A stretch of 64,000 nt of DNA from Micromonospora rhizosphaerae (GTDB taxonomy: Bacteria > Actinomycetota > Actinomycetes > Mycobacteriales > Micromonosporaceae), in NCBI RefSeq assembly GCF_900091465.1, contig NZ_FMHV01000002.1, positions 2,914,001 through 2,978,000 of the forward strand, read 5' to 3'. A program made the translations under genes and the position numbers. Below, piece by piece: positions 18,917 through 27,897 of this stretch. Every line of letters begins with the position of its first letter. Position 1 is the stretch's first letter. The notes below the pieces were generated by a model. It had not been told where the DNA came from. It worked only from the letters and a program-made list of their open reading frames with translations, and did not search any database.

Positions 18917-20040
18917 CGGAGGTCCACAAACTGCTCGATCGCATCGAGGACGCGGACGACCTGGTCCTCGGTCATACCGTAGCCGCTCGGTAGGACGAGG
19001 CCGTCCGCGAAGAGGCGCTCGGCCGTGCCGGTGAGCAGCGCCTCCGCGCCGGCGAAGACCGGCTGCAGGTGCATCGGCTTCCATACCGGTCGGGTTTCGA
19101 TGTGCTGCGCGCTGAGGTGGGCGGCGAATTCCCTGGCCCGCCACCCGGCAACCAGCGGATCGACCACGATGGTGGTGAGCCAGCAGTTGGCCCCGTGGTC
19201 CTCCTCGGCGAGCAGTCGCACGCCGGGAACCGCGGCAAAGAGCTTGGAGTAGCGCTCCCGCAATCGTCGGCGCCGCGTCACGATGTCGTCCAACCGGTGT
19301 AGTTGGGCTCTGCCGAGCGCGGCGAGCAGGTTGCTCAACCGGTAGTTGTAGCCCACCTCGGTGTGCTCGTAGTGCGGGACCGGCTGACGGGCCTGGGTCG
19401 ACAGGTACCGGCAGCGAGCGACGAGATCGCCGTCGTCGGACAGGAGCATCCCCCCACCGGACGTGGTGATAATCTTGTTGCCGTTGAACGAGAAGACCCC
19501 GGCTCGGCCGAAGGATCCAGCGGCCCGCCCCCGATGGGTCGACCCCAGCGCCTCGGCGGCATCCTCCACGACGGGAACCTCGGCCTCCGCGCAGAGCGGA
19601 AGAATTCGGGTGTAGTCGGCGCACGCCCCGAACATGTCCACGGGCATCACGGCCCCGACCCGGCGGCCCTTGTCTCGTAGGTCGCGGAGCAGTTCCTGCA
19701 GGAGGCCGGGATCAAGGTTGCCCGTCGCCGGCTCACAGTCGATGAAAACGGGTTCCGCGCCCGTGTAGACGACCGCGTTGGCCGTGGCGGCGAACGTGAG
19801 TGTGGGTACCACGACCGTGTCCCCGGGCCCCACGCCGAGCGCGAGTAGGGCCAGGTGCAGGCCCGCGGTACCCGATGCCAACGCGACGGCGTGCCCGCAG
19901 CCCACCCGCTGGGCGACCTCGCGCTCGAATGCCGCCAGGTCAGGACCTGCCGGTGCCACCCACCCCGAGCGGAGTGCGTTCAGGACGTATGACTCCTCGA
20001 GGGGGCCGACGTCGGCAGGTGAGAGGAGGATCCGATCCAT
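18913..20040 (-). CDS. DegT/DnrJ/EryC1/StrS aminotransferase (PglE/EpsN-like)
   Basis: About 375 residues. It would transfer an amino group, normally from glutamate, to a UDP-4-keto-6-deoxy sugar. ALASGTAGLHLALLALGVG and VVVPTLTFAATANAVVYTGA are the family's N-terminal blocks. VPVVEDAAEALGS holds the pyridine-binding Asp, GVFSFNGNKIITTSGGGML holds the Schiff-base Lys (about residue 189), and VGYNYRLSNLLAALGRAQL closes the core. The pattern is closer to PglE and EpsN than to antibiotic-sugar enzymes. The ATG at 20040 is preferred; a GTG directly before it at 20043 is possible. It is the first gene of the minus-strand set 20040-15482, all of whose junctions overlap by 4-7 bases, so one promoter in 20041-20276 probably drives five genes. 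Confidence 0.94.
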   Translation of the reverse strand: MDRILLSPADVGPLEESYVLNALRSGWVAPAGPDLAAFEREVAQRVGCGHAVALASGTAGLHLALLALGVGPGDTVVVPTLTFAATANAVVYTGAEPVFIDCEPATGNLDPGLLQELLRDLRDKGRRVGAVMPVDMFGACADYTRILPLCAEAEVPVVEDAAEALGSTHRGRAAGSFGRAGVFSFNGNKIITTSGGGMLLSDDGDLVARCRYLSTQARQPVPHYEHTEVGYNYRLSNLLAALGRAQLHRLDDIVTRRRRLRERYSKLFAAVPGVRLLAEEDHGANCWLTTIVVDPLVAGWRAREFAAHLSAQHIETRPVWKPMHLQPVFAGAEALLTGTAERLFADGLVLPSGYGMTEDQVVRVLDAIEQFVDLR

Positions 20041-20276
20041 CACCGAAGAGGTGCTTTGCGGTAGGCGACCGTCGGTCGACCGGGTGTCCGGACAGGAACA
20101 GCCATGAAGGTCCTCCCACGCTCGTGGTACGCCCTGGGAATATTAGGACCGTTCTGTACCAGTAGGTGGGGAAACGTCCATATCTCCGAGCGAGAACGGG
20201 GACCCGTACTGCCGCCGAGGGTCGAGTAGGGTGGTCCGGCCACGAATGCTTACCAACCGGCTGGTTGGGGGACCCA

Positions 20277-21302
20277 ATGCTGCACCTGAGGATCATCGCT
20301 CCCGCCGATCAGTCGGCGGCGGTGGCCGACCTGCTGGCCGCGGATCCCGGGGTCACCCACCTGGCCGTGCTCAGCGGAGCCGCCCGCCAGCCCGCTGGTG
20401 ACCTGATCCTCTGCGACGTCGTGCGGGAGAGCGCGGACGGCGTGCTGCACGGACTCCGCGAACTGGGGGTCGAGGCGCACGGTGGGATCGCCGCCGACGA
20501 CGTGGAGTTGACCCTGTCGGGGGCGGCCGTCCGGGCCGCCCGGGACGCTCCGGGCAGCGGGGCCGACGCGCTGGTCTGGGACGAGATCGCCGCGAAGACC
20601 GGTGAGCAGACGGAACTGTCCGGGACGTTCCTCGCCCTGATCGTGGTCGCCACCATGATCGCCGGCGTTGGCGTCCTCCTCGACCAGCCCATCCTCATCA
20701 TCGGCGCGATGGTGGTCGGACCCGAGTTCGGCCCGCTCGCGGCCCTCTGTGTCGCCCTGCTGCGCCGCAATGCGAAGATCATCGGACGCTCGGTCCAGGC
20801 ATTGGTGGTGGGCTTCCTGGTCGCCATGGTCGCCACCGTGCTGAGCACCTGGGCGCTCACGGCCGCCGGTCTGGTCAACCGGGACATGCTGCTGGCCGAC
20901 CGGCCGCTCACCGACTTCATCTGGCGGCCGGACGCGCTCTCCTGGGTGGTCGGCCTGCTGGCCGGGGTCGCCGGCATGCTCTCACTGACGTCGAAGAAGT
21001 CTGGTTCCCTGGTCGGTGTGCTGATCTCGGTCACCACCGTGCCGGCCGCCGCGAACGTCGGGGTCGCGGCGGCCTACGGGGTCTGGCCCGAGGCCGCCGG
21101 GTCGGCGCTTCAGTTGCTGATCAACATGTGCGCGATCGTGCTCGCCGGCCTGCTGACCCTGGCCGTGCAGCATCTCTGGTGGTGGAACGTGGCCCGCCGT
21201 ACCACCGGGCCGATCACCCGAAGGCGCCCTCGGGGTCCAGCCGCCGATTCGGCGGCGTCCGCACCGGGACAGAGTCGCCATCCCGACCGCCCGCTCAGAT
21301 GA
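20277..21302 (+). CDS. DUF389 family membrane protein
   Basis: 341 residues with a soluble N-terminal domain of about 120 residues and then six or so hydrophobic helices. The segment FLALIVVATMIAGVGVLLDQ, then PILIIGAMVVGPEFGPLAAL and CVALLRRNAKIIGRSVQAL, is the diagnostic DUF389 core. Function of the family is not established. The C-terminus after the last helix is Arg/Pro-rich and presumably cytoplasmic. The ATG at 20277 starts at the first beta strand (LHLRIIAP); in-frame codons upstream to 20166 look non-coding. It lies divergent from the aminotransferase gene and 122 bases ahead of the LCP gene. It is not obviously part of the polysaccharide pathway and may be a bystander. Confidence 0.85.
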   Translation: MLHLRIIAPADQSAAVADLLAADPGVTHLAVLSGAARQPAGDLILCDVVRESADGVLHGLRELGVEAHGGIAADDVELTLSGAAVRAARDAPGSGADALVWDEIAAKTGEQTELSGTFLALIVVATMIAGVGVLLDQPILIIGAMVVGPEFGPLAALCVALLRRNAKIIGRSVQALVVGFLVAMVATVLSTWALTAAGLVNRDMLLADRPLTDFIWRPDALSWVVGLLAGVAGMLSLTSKKSGSLVGVLISVTTVPAAANVGVAAAYGVWPEAAGSALQLLINMCAIVLAGLLTLAVQHLWWWNVARRTTGPITRRRPRGPAADSAASAPGQSRHPDRPLR

Positions 21303-21424
21303 CAAACGGCGGCGGTTGCGGCCGCGGCGCCGAACAGTCCCGCCCGCACGCCGGCCGGGACGGTCCCAGGTAGCTCCGCGCGGGCATTCCTCGATTCGAC
21401 CGCCCGCGCCGTTTTTAGCCGCTA

Positions 21425-22528
21425 ATGTCACGATTCATGGTGGAGCAGCTTCCTGGCGCAATAGGGCGGTCGTCCCGACCGCCATGGAATCCGCGGGACG
21501 ACCACCCCGGTCGACGGCGACGTCGACGGTGGGTGCCGAGGAGTCGGTGGGCCCGGCTGACGATCCTCGTCGCTGCCCTCGTGCTCCTGCTGGTGATCGG
21601 CGGCGGTGGGGTCGGCGGGTGGCTCTACGTGCGGTCACTGGAAAAGCAGGTCCAGAAGGTTGAGGCCTTCAACGGGCTGCAGGAGGCGCAGCGACCGGTC
21701 CGGGCCGCGGACTCGGCGCTGAACTTCCTCGTCGTGGGCAAGGACCAGCTGGAGCCGGGCGAGGCCACCTCGCGTACCGACACGATCATGCTCGTCCACG
21801 TGCCGCACAGTCGGAACCAGGCCCAGGTCATCTCGATACCGAGGGACACCTGGACCACCATCCCCGAATCTCCTCCGGAGGTCGGAGGGGGACCGAGGAT
21901 GGCCAAGATCAACGCGGCGTACGCCTGGGGTGGCACCCCGCTGCTGGTCCGGACGGTCGAGGAGTTCACCGGAGTCCGCATCGACCACGTCGTCCTGGTG
22001 GACTTCGTCGGCTTCGCGAAGGTGATCGACGCGCTGGGCGGGGTGGACGTCACCGTCGACCGTCCGTTCACCTCCGACGCGGCGGGCGGCCAGGTCTACC
22101 AGCCCGGCGTGCATCGCATGAACAGCGCGGTCGCCCTGGAGTACGCCCGGGAGCGCCATCAATTCATCGACGGTGACTACAGCCGGATGCGTCACCAGCA
22201 GGCCATCGTGGCCGCCGTGATGCAGGAGGTGCGGCGCAGGGGCATCCTGGCCAACCCGGCGCAGCTCGACGACTTCCTCCGGGCCACCGCCGGTGCCGTG
22301 CAGGTGGACCGGGAGCTGCCGCTCTTCGACACCATCTGGAGCCTGCGCGGGCTCGGCGTCCAGGACCTGACCATGCTGACCACTCCCACAACCGGCACCG
22401 GGATGGTCGGCGACCAGAGTGTGATCTTCCCCGACACGCCAGCCTCGGCGAAGCTCTTCGCGGCGGTGCGCGACGACACCATGGAGCAGTGGCTGGCCGA
22501 GAACCCCACGGCCCTCCACCCGAACTGA
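21425..22528 (+). CDS. LytR-CpsA-Psr (LCP) family glycopolymer transferase
   Basis: 367 residues. An Arg-rich cytoplasmic head (residues 30-42) is followed by one membrane anchor (about 45-68) and the extracytoplasmic LCP domain. Family marks are NFLVVGKDQ, SRTDTIMLVHV with the conserved Asp, ISIPRDTW, KINAAYAWGG and VDVPHVVLVDF-like (here RIDHVVLVDFVGFAKVIDAL). Also present are LGGVDVTVDRPF, EYARERH and the SRMRHQQAIV segment with paired Arg residues that contact the pyrophosphate of the lipid carrier. LCP enzymes move undecaprenyl-linked polymers onto peptidoglycan. Beside the Wzx/Wzy locus it probably anchors that polysaccharide. Start ATG at 21425; ATG 21437 is possible. It ends at a strong hairpin facing tex. 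Confidence 0.92.
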   Translation: MSRFMVEQLPGAIGRSSRPPWNPRDDHPGRRRRRRWVPRSRWARLTILVAALVLLLVIGGGGVGGWLYVRSLEKQVQKVEAFNGLQEAQRPVRAADSALNFLVVGKDQLEPGEATSRTDTIMLVHVPHSRNQAQVISIPRDTWTTIPESPPEVGGGPRMAKINAAYAWGGTPLLVRTVEEFTGVRIDHVVLVDFVGFAKVIDALGGVDVTVDRPFTSDAAGGQVYQPGVHRMNSAVALEYARERHQFIDGDYSRMRHQQAIVAAVMQEVRRRGILANPAQLDDFLRATAGAVQVDRELPLFDTIWSLRGLGVQDLTMLTTPTTGTGMVGDQSVIFPDTPASAKLFAAVRDDTMEQWLAENPTALHPN

Positions 22529-22532
22529 CCGC

Positions 22533-22577
22533 GGCAGCGGCCCGGGGCCACCACGTCGGTGGCACCGGGCCGCTGCC
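22533..22577. terminator. Bidirectional hairpin between LCP gene and tex
   Basis: Twenty-base arms at 22533-22552 and 22558-22577 pair with a single mismatch around a 5-base loop (ACGTC). The arms lie between the convergent stops at 22528 and 22581. Confidence 0.82.
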
Positions 22578-22580
22578 CGG

Positions 22581-25028
22581 TCAGGCCAGTCCGGCCCGGC
22601 GGAGCGCGTCGGCCATGGCGCTGTTGGCCGGCGGTGCGGCAGCCCCGCCCCGGCCCTGCCGCTGCTGCGGCCCGCCCTGGGACCCGCCCCGGCCCTGCCG
22701 CTGCTGCGGCCCGCCCTGGGACCCGCCCCGGTCGCCGCGCGATCCGCCCTGGCCGCCACGCGAGCCGCCCCGGTCGCCGCGTCCGGCGCCCTGGTCGCCG
22801 CGCTCGCGTCGGCCGGCGTCGCTCTGCGGGCGACCGGCCGACGTCTCGTCGTCCAGCCGAAGGGTGAGCGAGATCCGCTTGCGGGGCACGTCCACGTCGA
22901 GCACCTTGACCCGGACCACGTCACCGGACTTCACCACGTCCCGGGGGTCCTTGACGAACGTGTTCGACATGGCGGACACGTGCACCAGGCCGTCCTGGTG
23001 CACCCCCACGTCGACGAACGCCCCGAAGGCCGCGACGTTGGTGACCACGCCCTCCAGCAGCATGCCGGGGACCAGGTCGCTGATCTTCTCCACGCCCTCC
23101 GCGAAGGAGGCCGTCCGGAACGCCGGCCGCGGGTCCCGTCCCGGCTTCTCCAGCTCGCGCAGGATGTCGGTGACGGTGGGCAGGCCGAAGGTCTCGTCGA
23201 CGAAGTCAGTCGCCTTCAGTCCGCGCAGGATCGCGCTCTGCCCGATCAGCGAGCGGAGGTCCCGCCCGGTGCCGGCCAGGATCCGCCGCACCACCGGGTA
23301 CGCCTCCGGGTGCACGCTGGAGGAGTCCAGCGGGTCGTCGCCACCGGGGATGCGCAGGAAGCCGGCGCACTGCTCGAACGCCTTCGGGCCGAGCCGGGGC
23401 ACCTTCTTCAACTCCGCGCGGGACCGGAACGGCCCGTTGGCGTCCCGGTGCAGCACGATGTTCTCCGCCAGCCCGGCACCGATGCCGGAGACCCGGGTGA
23501 GCAGCGGCGCGGAGGCGGTGTTCACGTCCACCCCGACCCCGTTGACGCAGTCCTCGACCACCGCGTCCAGCGAGCGGGACAGCTTCACCTCGGACAGGTC
23601 GTGCTGGTACTGCCCCACGCCGATCGAGCGCGGGTCGATCTTGACCAGCTCCGCGAGCGGGTCCTGGAGGCGGCGGGCGATGGAGACCGCGCCGCGCAAC
23701 GACACGTCCAACCCGGGCAGCTCCTGCGAGGCGTACGCGGAGGCGGAGTAGACCGACGCGCCGGCCTCGGAGACCACCACCTTGGTCAGCGTCAGCTCCG
23801 GGTGCCGCCTGATCAGGTCGCCGGCCAGCTTGTCGGTCTCCCGGCTGGCCGTGCCGTTGCCGATGGCGATCAGCTCCACCCCGTGCGCGCCGGCGAGCCG
23901 GGCCAGGGTCTCGACCGAGGCGTCCCACTGCCGGCGCGGCTCGTGCGGGTAGATGGTGTCGGTCGCGACCACCTTGCCGGTGGCGTCCACCACCGCCACC
24001 TTCACACCGGTGCGCAGGCCCGGGTCCAGCCCCATCGTGGGGCGGGTGCCCGCGGGCGCGGCGAGCAGCAGGTCGCGCAGGTTGGTGGCGAAGACCCGGA
24101 CGGCCTCCTCCTCGGCCGCCTGCCAGAGCCGCATCCGCAGGTCCGCCCCGAGGTGGATGAGGATCCGGGTACGCCAGGCCCAGCGCACGGTGTCGGCCAG
24201 CCACCGGTCGGCCGGGCGGCCCTGGTCGCTGATGCCGAACCGGCCGGCGATCGCCGCCTCGTACCGGCTCGGGCCGGCCGGCACGGCGTCGGAGTCGCCC
24301 TCGGTCTCCGGGTCCATGGTCAGGTCGAGCACCTTCTCCTTCTCGCCCCGGAACATGGCGAGGATCCGGTGCGAGGGGAGCCTGGTGTACGGCTCGGCGA
24401 AGTCGAAGTAGTCGGCGAACTTGGCCCCGGCGGCCTCCTGGCCGTCGCGTACCCGGGAGACCAGCCGGCCCCGCGACCACATCTGCTCGCGCAGCGTGCC
24501 GATCAGGTCGGCGTCCTCGGCGAACCGCTCGATGAGGATGGCCCGGGCGCCCTCCAGTGCGGCGGCCGGATCGGCGACGCCCCGCTCGGCGTCGACGAAC
24601 CCGGCGGCCGTCTCCCGAGGGTCCTGCGACGGGTCGGCCAGCAGCGCGTCGGCGAGGGGCTCCAGCCCGGCCTCGCGGGCGATCTGTGCCCGGGTCCGCC
24701 GCTTCGGCTTGTACGGCAGGTAGATGTCCTCCAGCCGGGACTTGGAGTCGGCCGCCATGATCTGCGCTTCGAGGGCCTCGTCCAGCTTGCCCTGGCTCCG
24801 GATCGACTCCAGCACCGCGGCGCGCCGCTCGTCCAGCTCGCGCAGGTAGCGCAGCCGCTCCTCGAGGGTGCGCAGCTGCGCGTCGTCGAGCAGGCCGGTG
24901 GCCTCCTTCCGGTAGCGGGCGATGAACGGCACGGTGGCGCCGCCGTCGAGCAGCTCCACGGCCGCGCGTACCTGCCGTTCGGTGACGCCGAGCTCGTCGG
25001 CGATCCGCTGGTGCACAGACTGGGTCAC
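22581..25028 (-). CDS. tex: Tex-like RNA-binding transcription accessory protein
   Basis: About 815 residues. Order of domains: N-terminal helical Tex region ([31 protein letters not shown] cited in parts, ending with [15 protein letters not shown]); YqgF/RuvX-like nuclease fold around [18 protein letters not shown]; helix-hairpin-helix segment [15 protein letters not shown] and [18 protein letters not shown]1 RNA-binding domain [20 protein letters not shown] onward. The C-terminal tail is rich in Gly, Arg, Gln and Asp and contains an exact internal repeat. Tex proteins bind RNA/DNA and affect transcription and gene expression. The GTG at 25028 gives the usual N-terminus ([14 protein letters not shown]); longer frames upstream are non-coding-like and would run into the divergent dGTPase gene. 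The S1 core is normal; the tail is an RGG-like extension common in GC-rich actinobacteria. Confidence 0.94.
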   Translation of the reverse strand: MTQSVHQRIADELGVTERQVRAAVELLDGGATVPFIARYRKEATGLLDDAQLRTLEERLRYLRELDERRAAVLESIRSQGKLDEALEAQIMAADSKSRLEDIYLPYKPKRRTRAQIAREAGLEPLADALLADPSQDPRETAAGFVDAERGVADPAAALEGARAILIERFAEDADLIGTLREQMWSRGRLVSRVRDGQEAAGAKFADYFDFAEPYTRLPSHRILAMFRGEKEKVLDLTMDPETEGDSDAVPAGPSRYEAAIAGRFGISDQGRPADRWLADTVRWAWRTRILIHLGADLRMRLWQAAEEEAVRVFATNLRDLLLAAPAGTRPTMGLDPGLRTGVKVAVVDATGKVVATDTIYPHEPRRQWDASVETLARLAGAHGVELIAIGNGTASRETDKLAGDLIRRHPELTLTKVVVSEAGASVYSASAYASQELPGLDVSLRGAVSIARRLQDPLAELVKIDPRSIGVGQYQHDLSEVKLSRSLDAVVEDCVNGVGVDVNTASAPLLTRVSGIGAGLAENIVLHRDANGPFRSRAELKKVPRLGPKAFEQCAGFLRIPGGDDPLDSSSVHPEAYPVVRRILAGTGRDLRSLIGQSAILRGLKATDFVDETFGLPTVTDILRELEKPGRDPRPAFRTASFAEGVEKISDLVPGMLLEGVVTNVAAFGAFVDVGVHQDGLVHVSAMSNTFVKDPRDVVKSGDVVRVKVLDVDVPRKRISLTLRLDDETSAGRPQSDAGRRERGDQGAGRGDRGGSRGGQGGSRGDRGGSQGGPQQRQGRGGSQGGPQQRQGRGGAAAPPANSAMADALRRAGLA
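22645..22722. repeat. Two exact 39-bp tandem repeats in the tex C-terminal tail
   Basis: The 39-base unit at 22645-22683 is repeated without change at 22684-22722. It encodes [13 protein letters not shown] twice in the Tex tail. Exact identity at silent positions indicates recent duplication or slippage. Confidence 0.9.
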
Positions 25029-25125
25029 GATCTGATCCGCCTTCTCGGGTTGGTTCCGCAGTGCATTGTGCCGGTCCGTCCGGACGACTGCCGTCGGCCC
25101 CGGCCGCTGCGCTAGCGTTGCGATC

Positions 25126-26637
25126 ATGGAACCACCTGCCGATCCCCGGGCCCGGCGGCTCTTCGGCGGCAGCGCCCGGGCCCTCGGCGACCTGGCCGCG
25201 AGCCCGTTCCGGGCCGACCGGGACCGGATCGTGGCCTCGCCCTTCTTCGCCCGGCTGGGCGGGGTGACCCAGGTGGTCAGCCCGGGCGGCTCGGGCCTGC
25301 TGGTGCACAACCGGCTCACCCACAGCCTCAAGGTGGCCCAGGTGGCCCGGGCGGTGGCCGAGCGGCTGACCGCCGACGAGCAGCACCGCGCCCTGCTGGA
25401 GAAGCTCGGCGGTTGTGACCCGGACGTGGTGGAGGCCGCCGCGCTCGCTCACGACCTGGGCCATCCGCCCTTCGGGCACCTGGGGGAGCGGGTGCTGGAC
25501 CGGCTGGCCCGGCAGCGCCTCGGCCTGGCCGACGGCTTCGAGGGCAACGCGCAGTCGTACCGGATCGTCACCAGCACCGAGATCCGGGGCGCGGCGACCA
25601 CCGGGCTGGACCTCACCGCCGCCGTGCGGGCCGCGATGCTGAAGTACCCGTGGACCCGGCTGGACCACCCGGACCCGCATCCCCGGCACCTCGATCCGGC
25701 GCCGCGCGGGGCCACCCCGCCGCCCGACGAACCGGAGAGCGGCTCGTCGAAGTTCGGCGCGTACCGGACCGAGCTGCACGACCTGCGGCAGGCCCGGGAG
25801 CCGTTCGTCGGCCGGATTCCGGACTGGCAGCAGACCGTCGAGGCGTCCATCATGGACACCGCCGACGACATCGCGTACGCCATCCACGACGTGGAGGACT
25901 TCTACCGGGTCGGGGTGCTCCAGCAGGGCGCGGTGGCCGCCGAGCTGATGGCCTGGCAGCGGGAGAGCGGGCACTTCCGGGCGATCACCGAGCCGGCGTT
26001 GGCCACCGCGGCCCGCCGGCCGGGCGCGGCCATCGAGCGGCTGCGCCGGCAGTTGCACCGAAAGGACGACTGGATCGCCGACGACAACGCGTTCGCCGCC
26101 GCGGTCGAGCACGTCCGCGAGGAACTGGTCGAGGGGCTGCTCGCCCAGCCCTTCGACGGCTCGATCGAGGCGGAGCAGTACGTCGCCCGGTTCTCCGCCC
26201 GCTGGTCCACCCGGTTCGTGGAGGCGATCAGGGTGGTTCCGGAGCCGACCCCGCGCTCCGGGTACGTGCTGCTGGCCAAGGCTCAGTGGCACGAGGTGCA
26301 GGTGCTGAAATTCGTGCACCACCGGTTCGTGCTGGCCCGGCCCGACCTGGCCCTGCACCAGCGGGGTCAGGCCCGGCTGCTCGGCACGCTGGTGGAGGCG
26401 CTCTGGGAGTGGCTGCTCGACCCGGAGGAGGAGTCCCGGCTGCCCCGCCGGCTGCACGACCTGGTCGAGCTGGCCGAGGCCGAGCTGCACCCGCGCACCC
26501 CGGATCGGGTCGGCAAGGCCCGGGGCCGGGCCATCGTCGACTTCGTCGCGCAGCTCACCGACGGCCAGGCGGTGGCGATGCTGGACGCCCTGTCAGGCCG
26601 CTCCGGCGCGCTCTGGACCGACGCCTTCGTGCTCTGA
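25126..26637 (+). CDS. dgt: Deoxyguanosinetriphosphate triphosphohydrolase-like protein (HD domain)
   Basis: About 503 residues. The dGTPase family hydrolyses dNTPs to deoxynucleosides and triphosphate. HD-domain metal ligands appear as [14 protein letters not shown] (His near 66), [17 protein letters not shown] (His-Asp at 109-110) and [18 protein letters not shown]. The latter two blocks are nearly invariant in the family. The N-terminus [28 protein letters not shown] is also typical, with [15 protein letters not shown] following. The ATG at 25126 is preferred over 25066, whose extra 20 residues lack similarity. It is divergent from tex with about 97 bases between starts. It ends 24 bases before the convergent MBL-fold gene. 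No truncation is seen. Confidence 0.93.
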   Translation: MEPPADPRARRLFGGSARALGDLAASPFRADRDRIVASPFFARLGGVTQVVSPGGSGLLVHNRLTHSLKVAQVARAVAERLTADEQHRALLEKLGGCDPDVVEAAALAHDLGHPPFGHLGERVLDRLARQRLGLADGFEGNAQSYRIVTSTEIRGAATTGLDLTAAVRAAMLKYPWTRLDHPDPHPRHLDPAPRGATPPPDEPESGSSKFGAYRTELHDLRQAREPFVGRIPDWQQTVEASIMDTADDIAYAIHDVEDFYRVGVLQQGAVAAELMAWQRESGHFRAITEPALATAARRPGAAIERLRRQLHRKDDWIADDNAFAAAVEHVREELVEGLLAQPFDGSIEAEQYVARFSARWSTRFVEAIRVVPEPTPRSGYVLLAKAQWHEVQVLKFVHHRFVLARPDLALHQRGQARLLGTLVEALWEWLLDPEEESRLPRRLHDLVELAEAELHPRTPDRVGKARGRAIVDFVAQLTDGQAVAMLDALSGRSGALWTDAFVL

Positions 26638-26661
26638 GCGGCCCGGCCGGGACCAGCCGGC

Positions 26662-27804
26662 TCAGGCGACCGCCTCCCACCAGCCGTCCACCGGCGGCGG
26701 GTCGTCCACCACGACCCGCTCGCCCGGTCGCGGCACCGCCAGGCGTACGTCCCGGGCCTTGGCCTCCGCCCAGAGCCGGTTCACCGGCTCGGCCCAGTCG
26801 TGCAGGGCGAGGTTGAATGTCGCCCAGTGCACTGGGATGAACAGCCCGCCGCGCAGGTCGAGATGGGCGCTCACCGCCTCCTCAGGAAACATGTGGATGC
26901 TCGGCCAGGCCCGGTCGTACGCGCCGATCTGCATCAGCGTGACGTCGAACGGCCCGTGCGCGGCACCGATTCCCGGGTAGCCGTCGAAGTAGCCCGAGTC
27001 CCCGGTGTAGAAGGCCCTGCGGTGCGCCCCGGCGACCACCCAGGAGCTCCAGAGGGTGCCGTCGCGGCGCAGCCCCCGGCCGGAGAAGTGCTGGGCCTCG
27101 GTGCAGGTGATCGTCAGCCCACCCACCCGGTGGCTCTCCGACCAGTCCAGCTCGACGATCCGCTCCTCCGGCACGCCCCACCGGTCCAGGTGGGCGCCGA
27201 CGCCGAGCGGCACCAGGAACGGTGCGGACTGGCTGGTCAGCAGGCCGCGGACGGTCTCCAAATCCAGGTGGTCGTAGTGGTCGTGCGAGATCAGGATGGC
27301 GTCCACCGGCGGCAGTTCGTCGAGGCGTACCGGGGGCTCGTGGATCCGGAGCGGGCCGATCAGGGAGGACGGGGAGCAGCGGTCGCTCCACACCGGGTCC
27401 ACCAGCACCCGGCGCCCCTCGATCTCGATCAGCACCGAGGCGTGGCCGTACCAGACGACGTTGAGCTGGCGCGCGGTGTCGGACGGGGTGTCGGCGGACG
27501 GTCGCAGCAGCGGGACGGGGCTGGTCGGCCGCCGCTTCTGCTTGCCGAAGATCAGCTCCTTGACCAGGTTCCGGCCCGGGTCGGCGACCATCGCCCGGGT
27601 GTTCGTCCGGTTGCGGAAGGTGCCGTCGCGGAACTGCGGCGACCGGGCCGCCCGCTCCAACCGGGCCCCGGTCAGCCGACCGCCGAGCTGAGCCGGCACG
27701 TCCCGGCCCACCCAGGCCACGCCCGCCAGCGCCGCCACCCCGGCCATCCGCCACAGCCGGCCCGCGAGTGCCCGCTCTACCGCCCGCTCCGCTGGTGCGC
27801 TCAT
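26662..27804 (-). CDS. MBL-fold metallo-hydrolase (NAPE-PLD/RomA-like)
   Basis: 380 residues. A short hydrophobic N-terminal segment (MAGVAALAGVAWVG) may anchor or export it. The metallo-beta-lactamase fold starts at NVVWYGHASVLIEIEGRRVLVDPVWSDRCSP (shown as WYGHAS and DPVWSDRCSP). The zinc-binding HDHYDH is at 174-179, followed by TEAQHFSGRG, FYTGDSGYFDGYPGIG and FIPVHWATFNLALHDW. These blocks match the NAPE-hydrolysing phospholipase D-like branch of MBL proteins, which includes bacterial RomA-like proteins of uncertain substrate. Start ATG at 27804. Just upstream lies a short SDR-like fragment downstream of an alcohol dehydrogenase gene, suggesting the region between them has been rearranged. 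Metal ligands look complete, so the enzyme is probably functional. Confidence 0.88.
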   Translation of the reverse strand: MSAPAERAVERALAGRLWRMAGVAALAGVAWVGRDVPAQLGGRLTGARLERAARSPQFRDGTFRNRTNTRAMVADPGRNLVKELIFGKQKRRPTSPVPLLRPSADTPSDTARQLNVVWYGHASVLIEIEGRRVLVDPVWSDRCSPSSLIGPLRIHEPPVRLDELPPVDAILISHDHYDHLDLETVRGLLTSQSAPFLVPLGVGAHLDRWGVPEERIVELDWSESHRVGGLTITCTEAQHFSGRGLRRDGTLWSSWVVAGAHRRAFYTGDSGYFDGYPGIGAAHGPFDVTLMQIGAYDRAWPSIHMFPEEAVSAHLDLRGGLFIPVHWATFNLALHDWAEPVNRLWAEAKARDVRLAVPRPGERVVVDDPPPVDGWWEAVA

Positions 27805-27844
27805 CGTCGTCCCCTCCGCCGCGTCCCGGAGTACACCGTAGCCA

Positions 27845-27892
27845 CCCCGACGCCCGGCCGGTCCCGTTGGTCGCGCCGGTGATCACCACCAT
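27845..27892 (-). pseudogene. Apparent N-terminal remnant of a short-chain dehydrogenase (SDR) gene
   Basis: Five bases after the alcohol dehydrogenase stop, an ATG at 27892 starts MVVITGATNGTGRASG. This is the beta1 strand plus TGxxxGxG cofactor loop of an SDR. The similarity then stops abruptly: the frame runs on into low-complexity residues and through the MBL-fold gene in a shadow frame. This looks like the first 16 or so codons of an SDR gene that once followed the dehydrogenase, cut off by a deletion whose right side is now the MBL gene. A chance match is possible because the fragment is short. Confidence 0.45.
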
Positions 27893-27897
27893 GCGGC

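Noticed and set aside
23206..26490. Very long antisense open frame over tex and dgt
   Set aside because: It is a shadow of real genes: low-complexity Arg/Pro/Gly residues and no domain.
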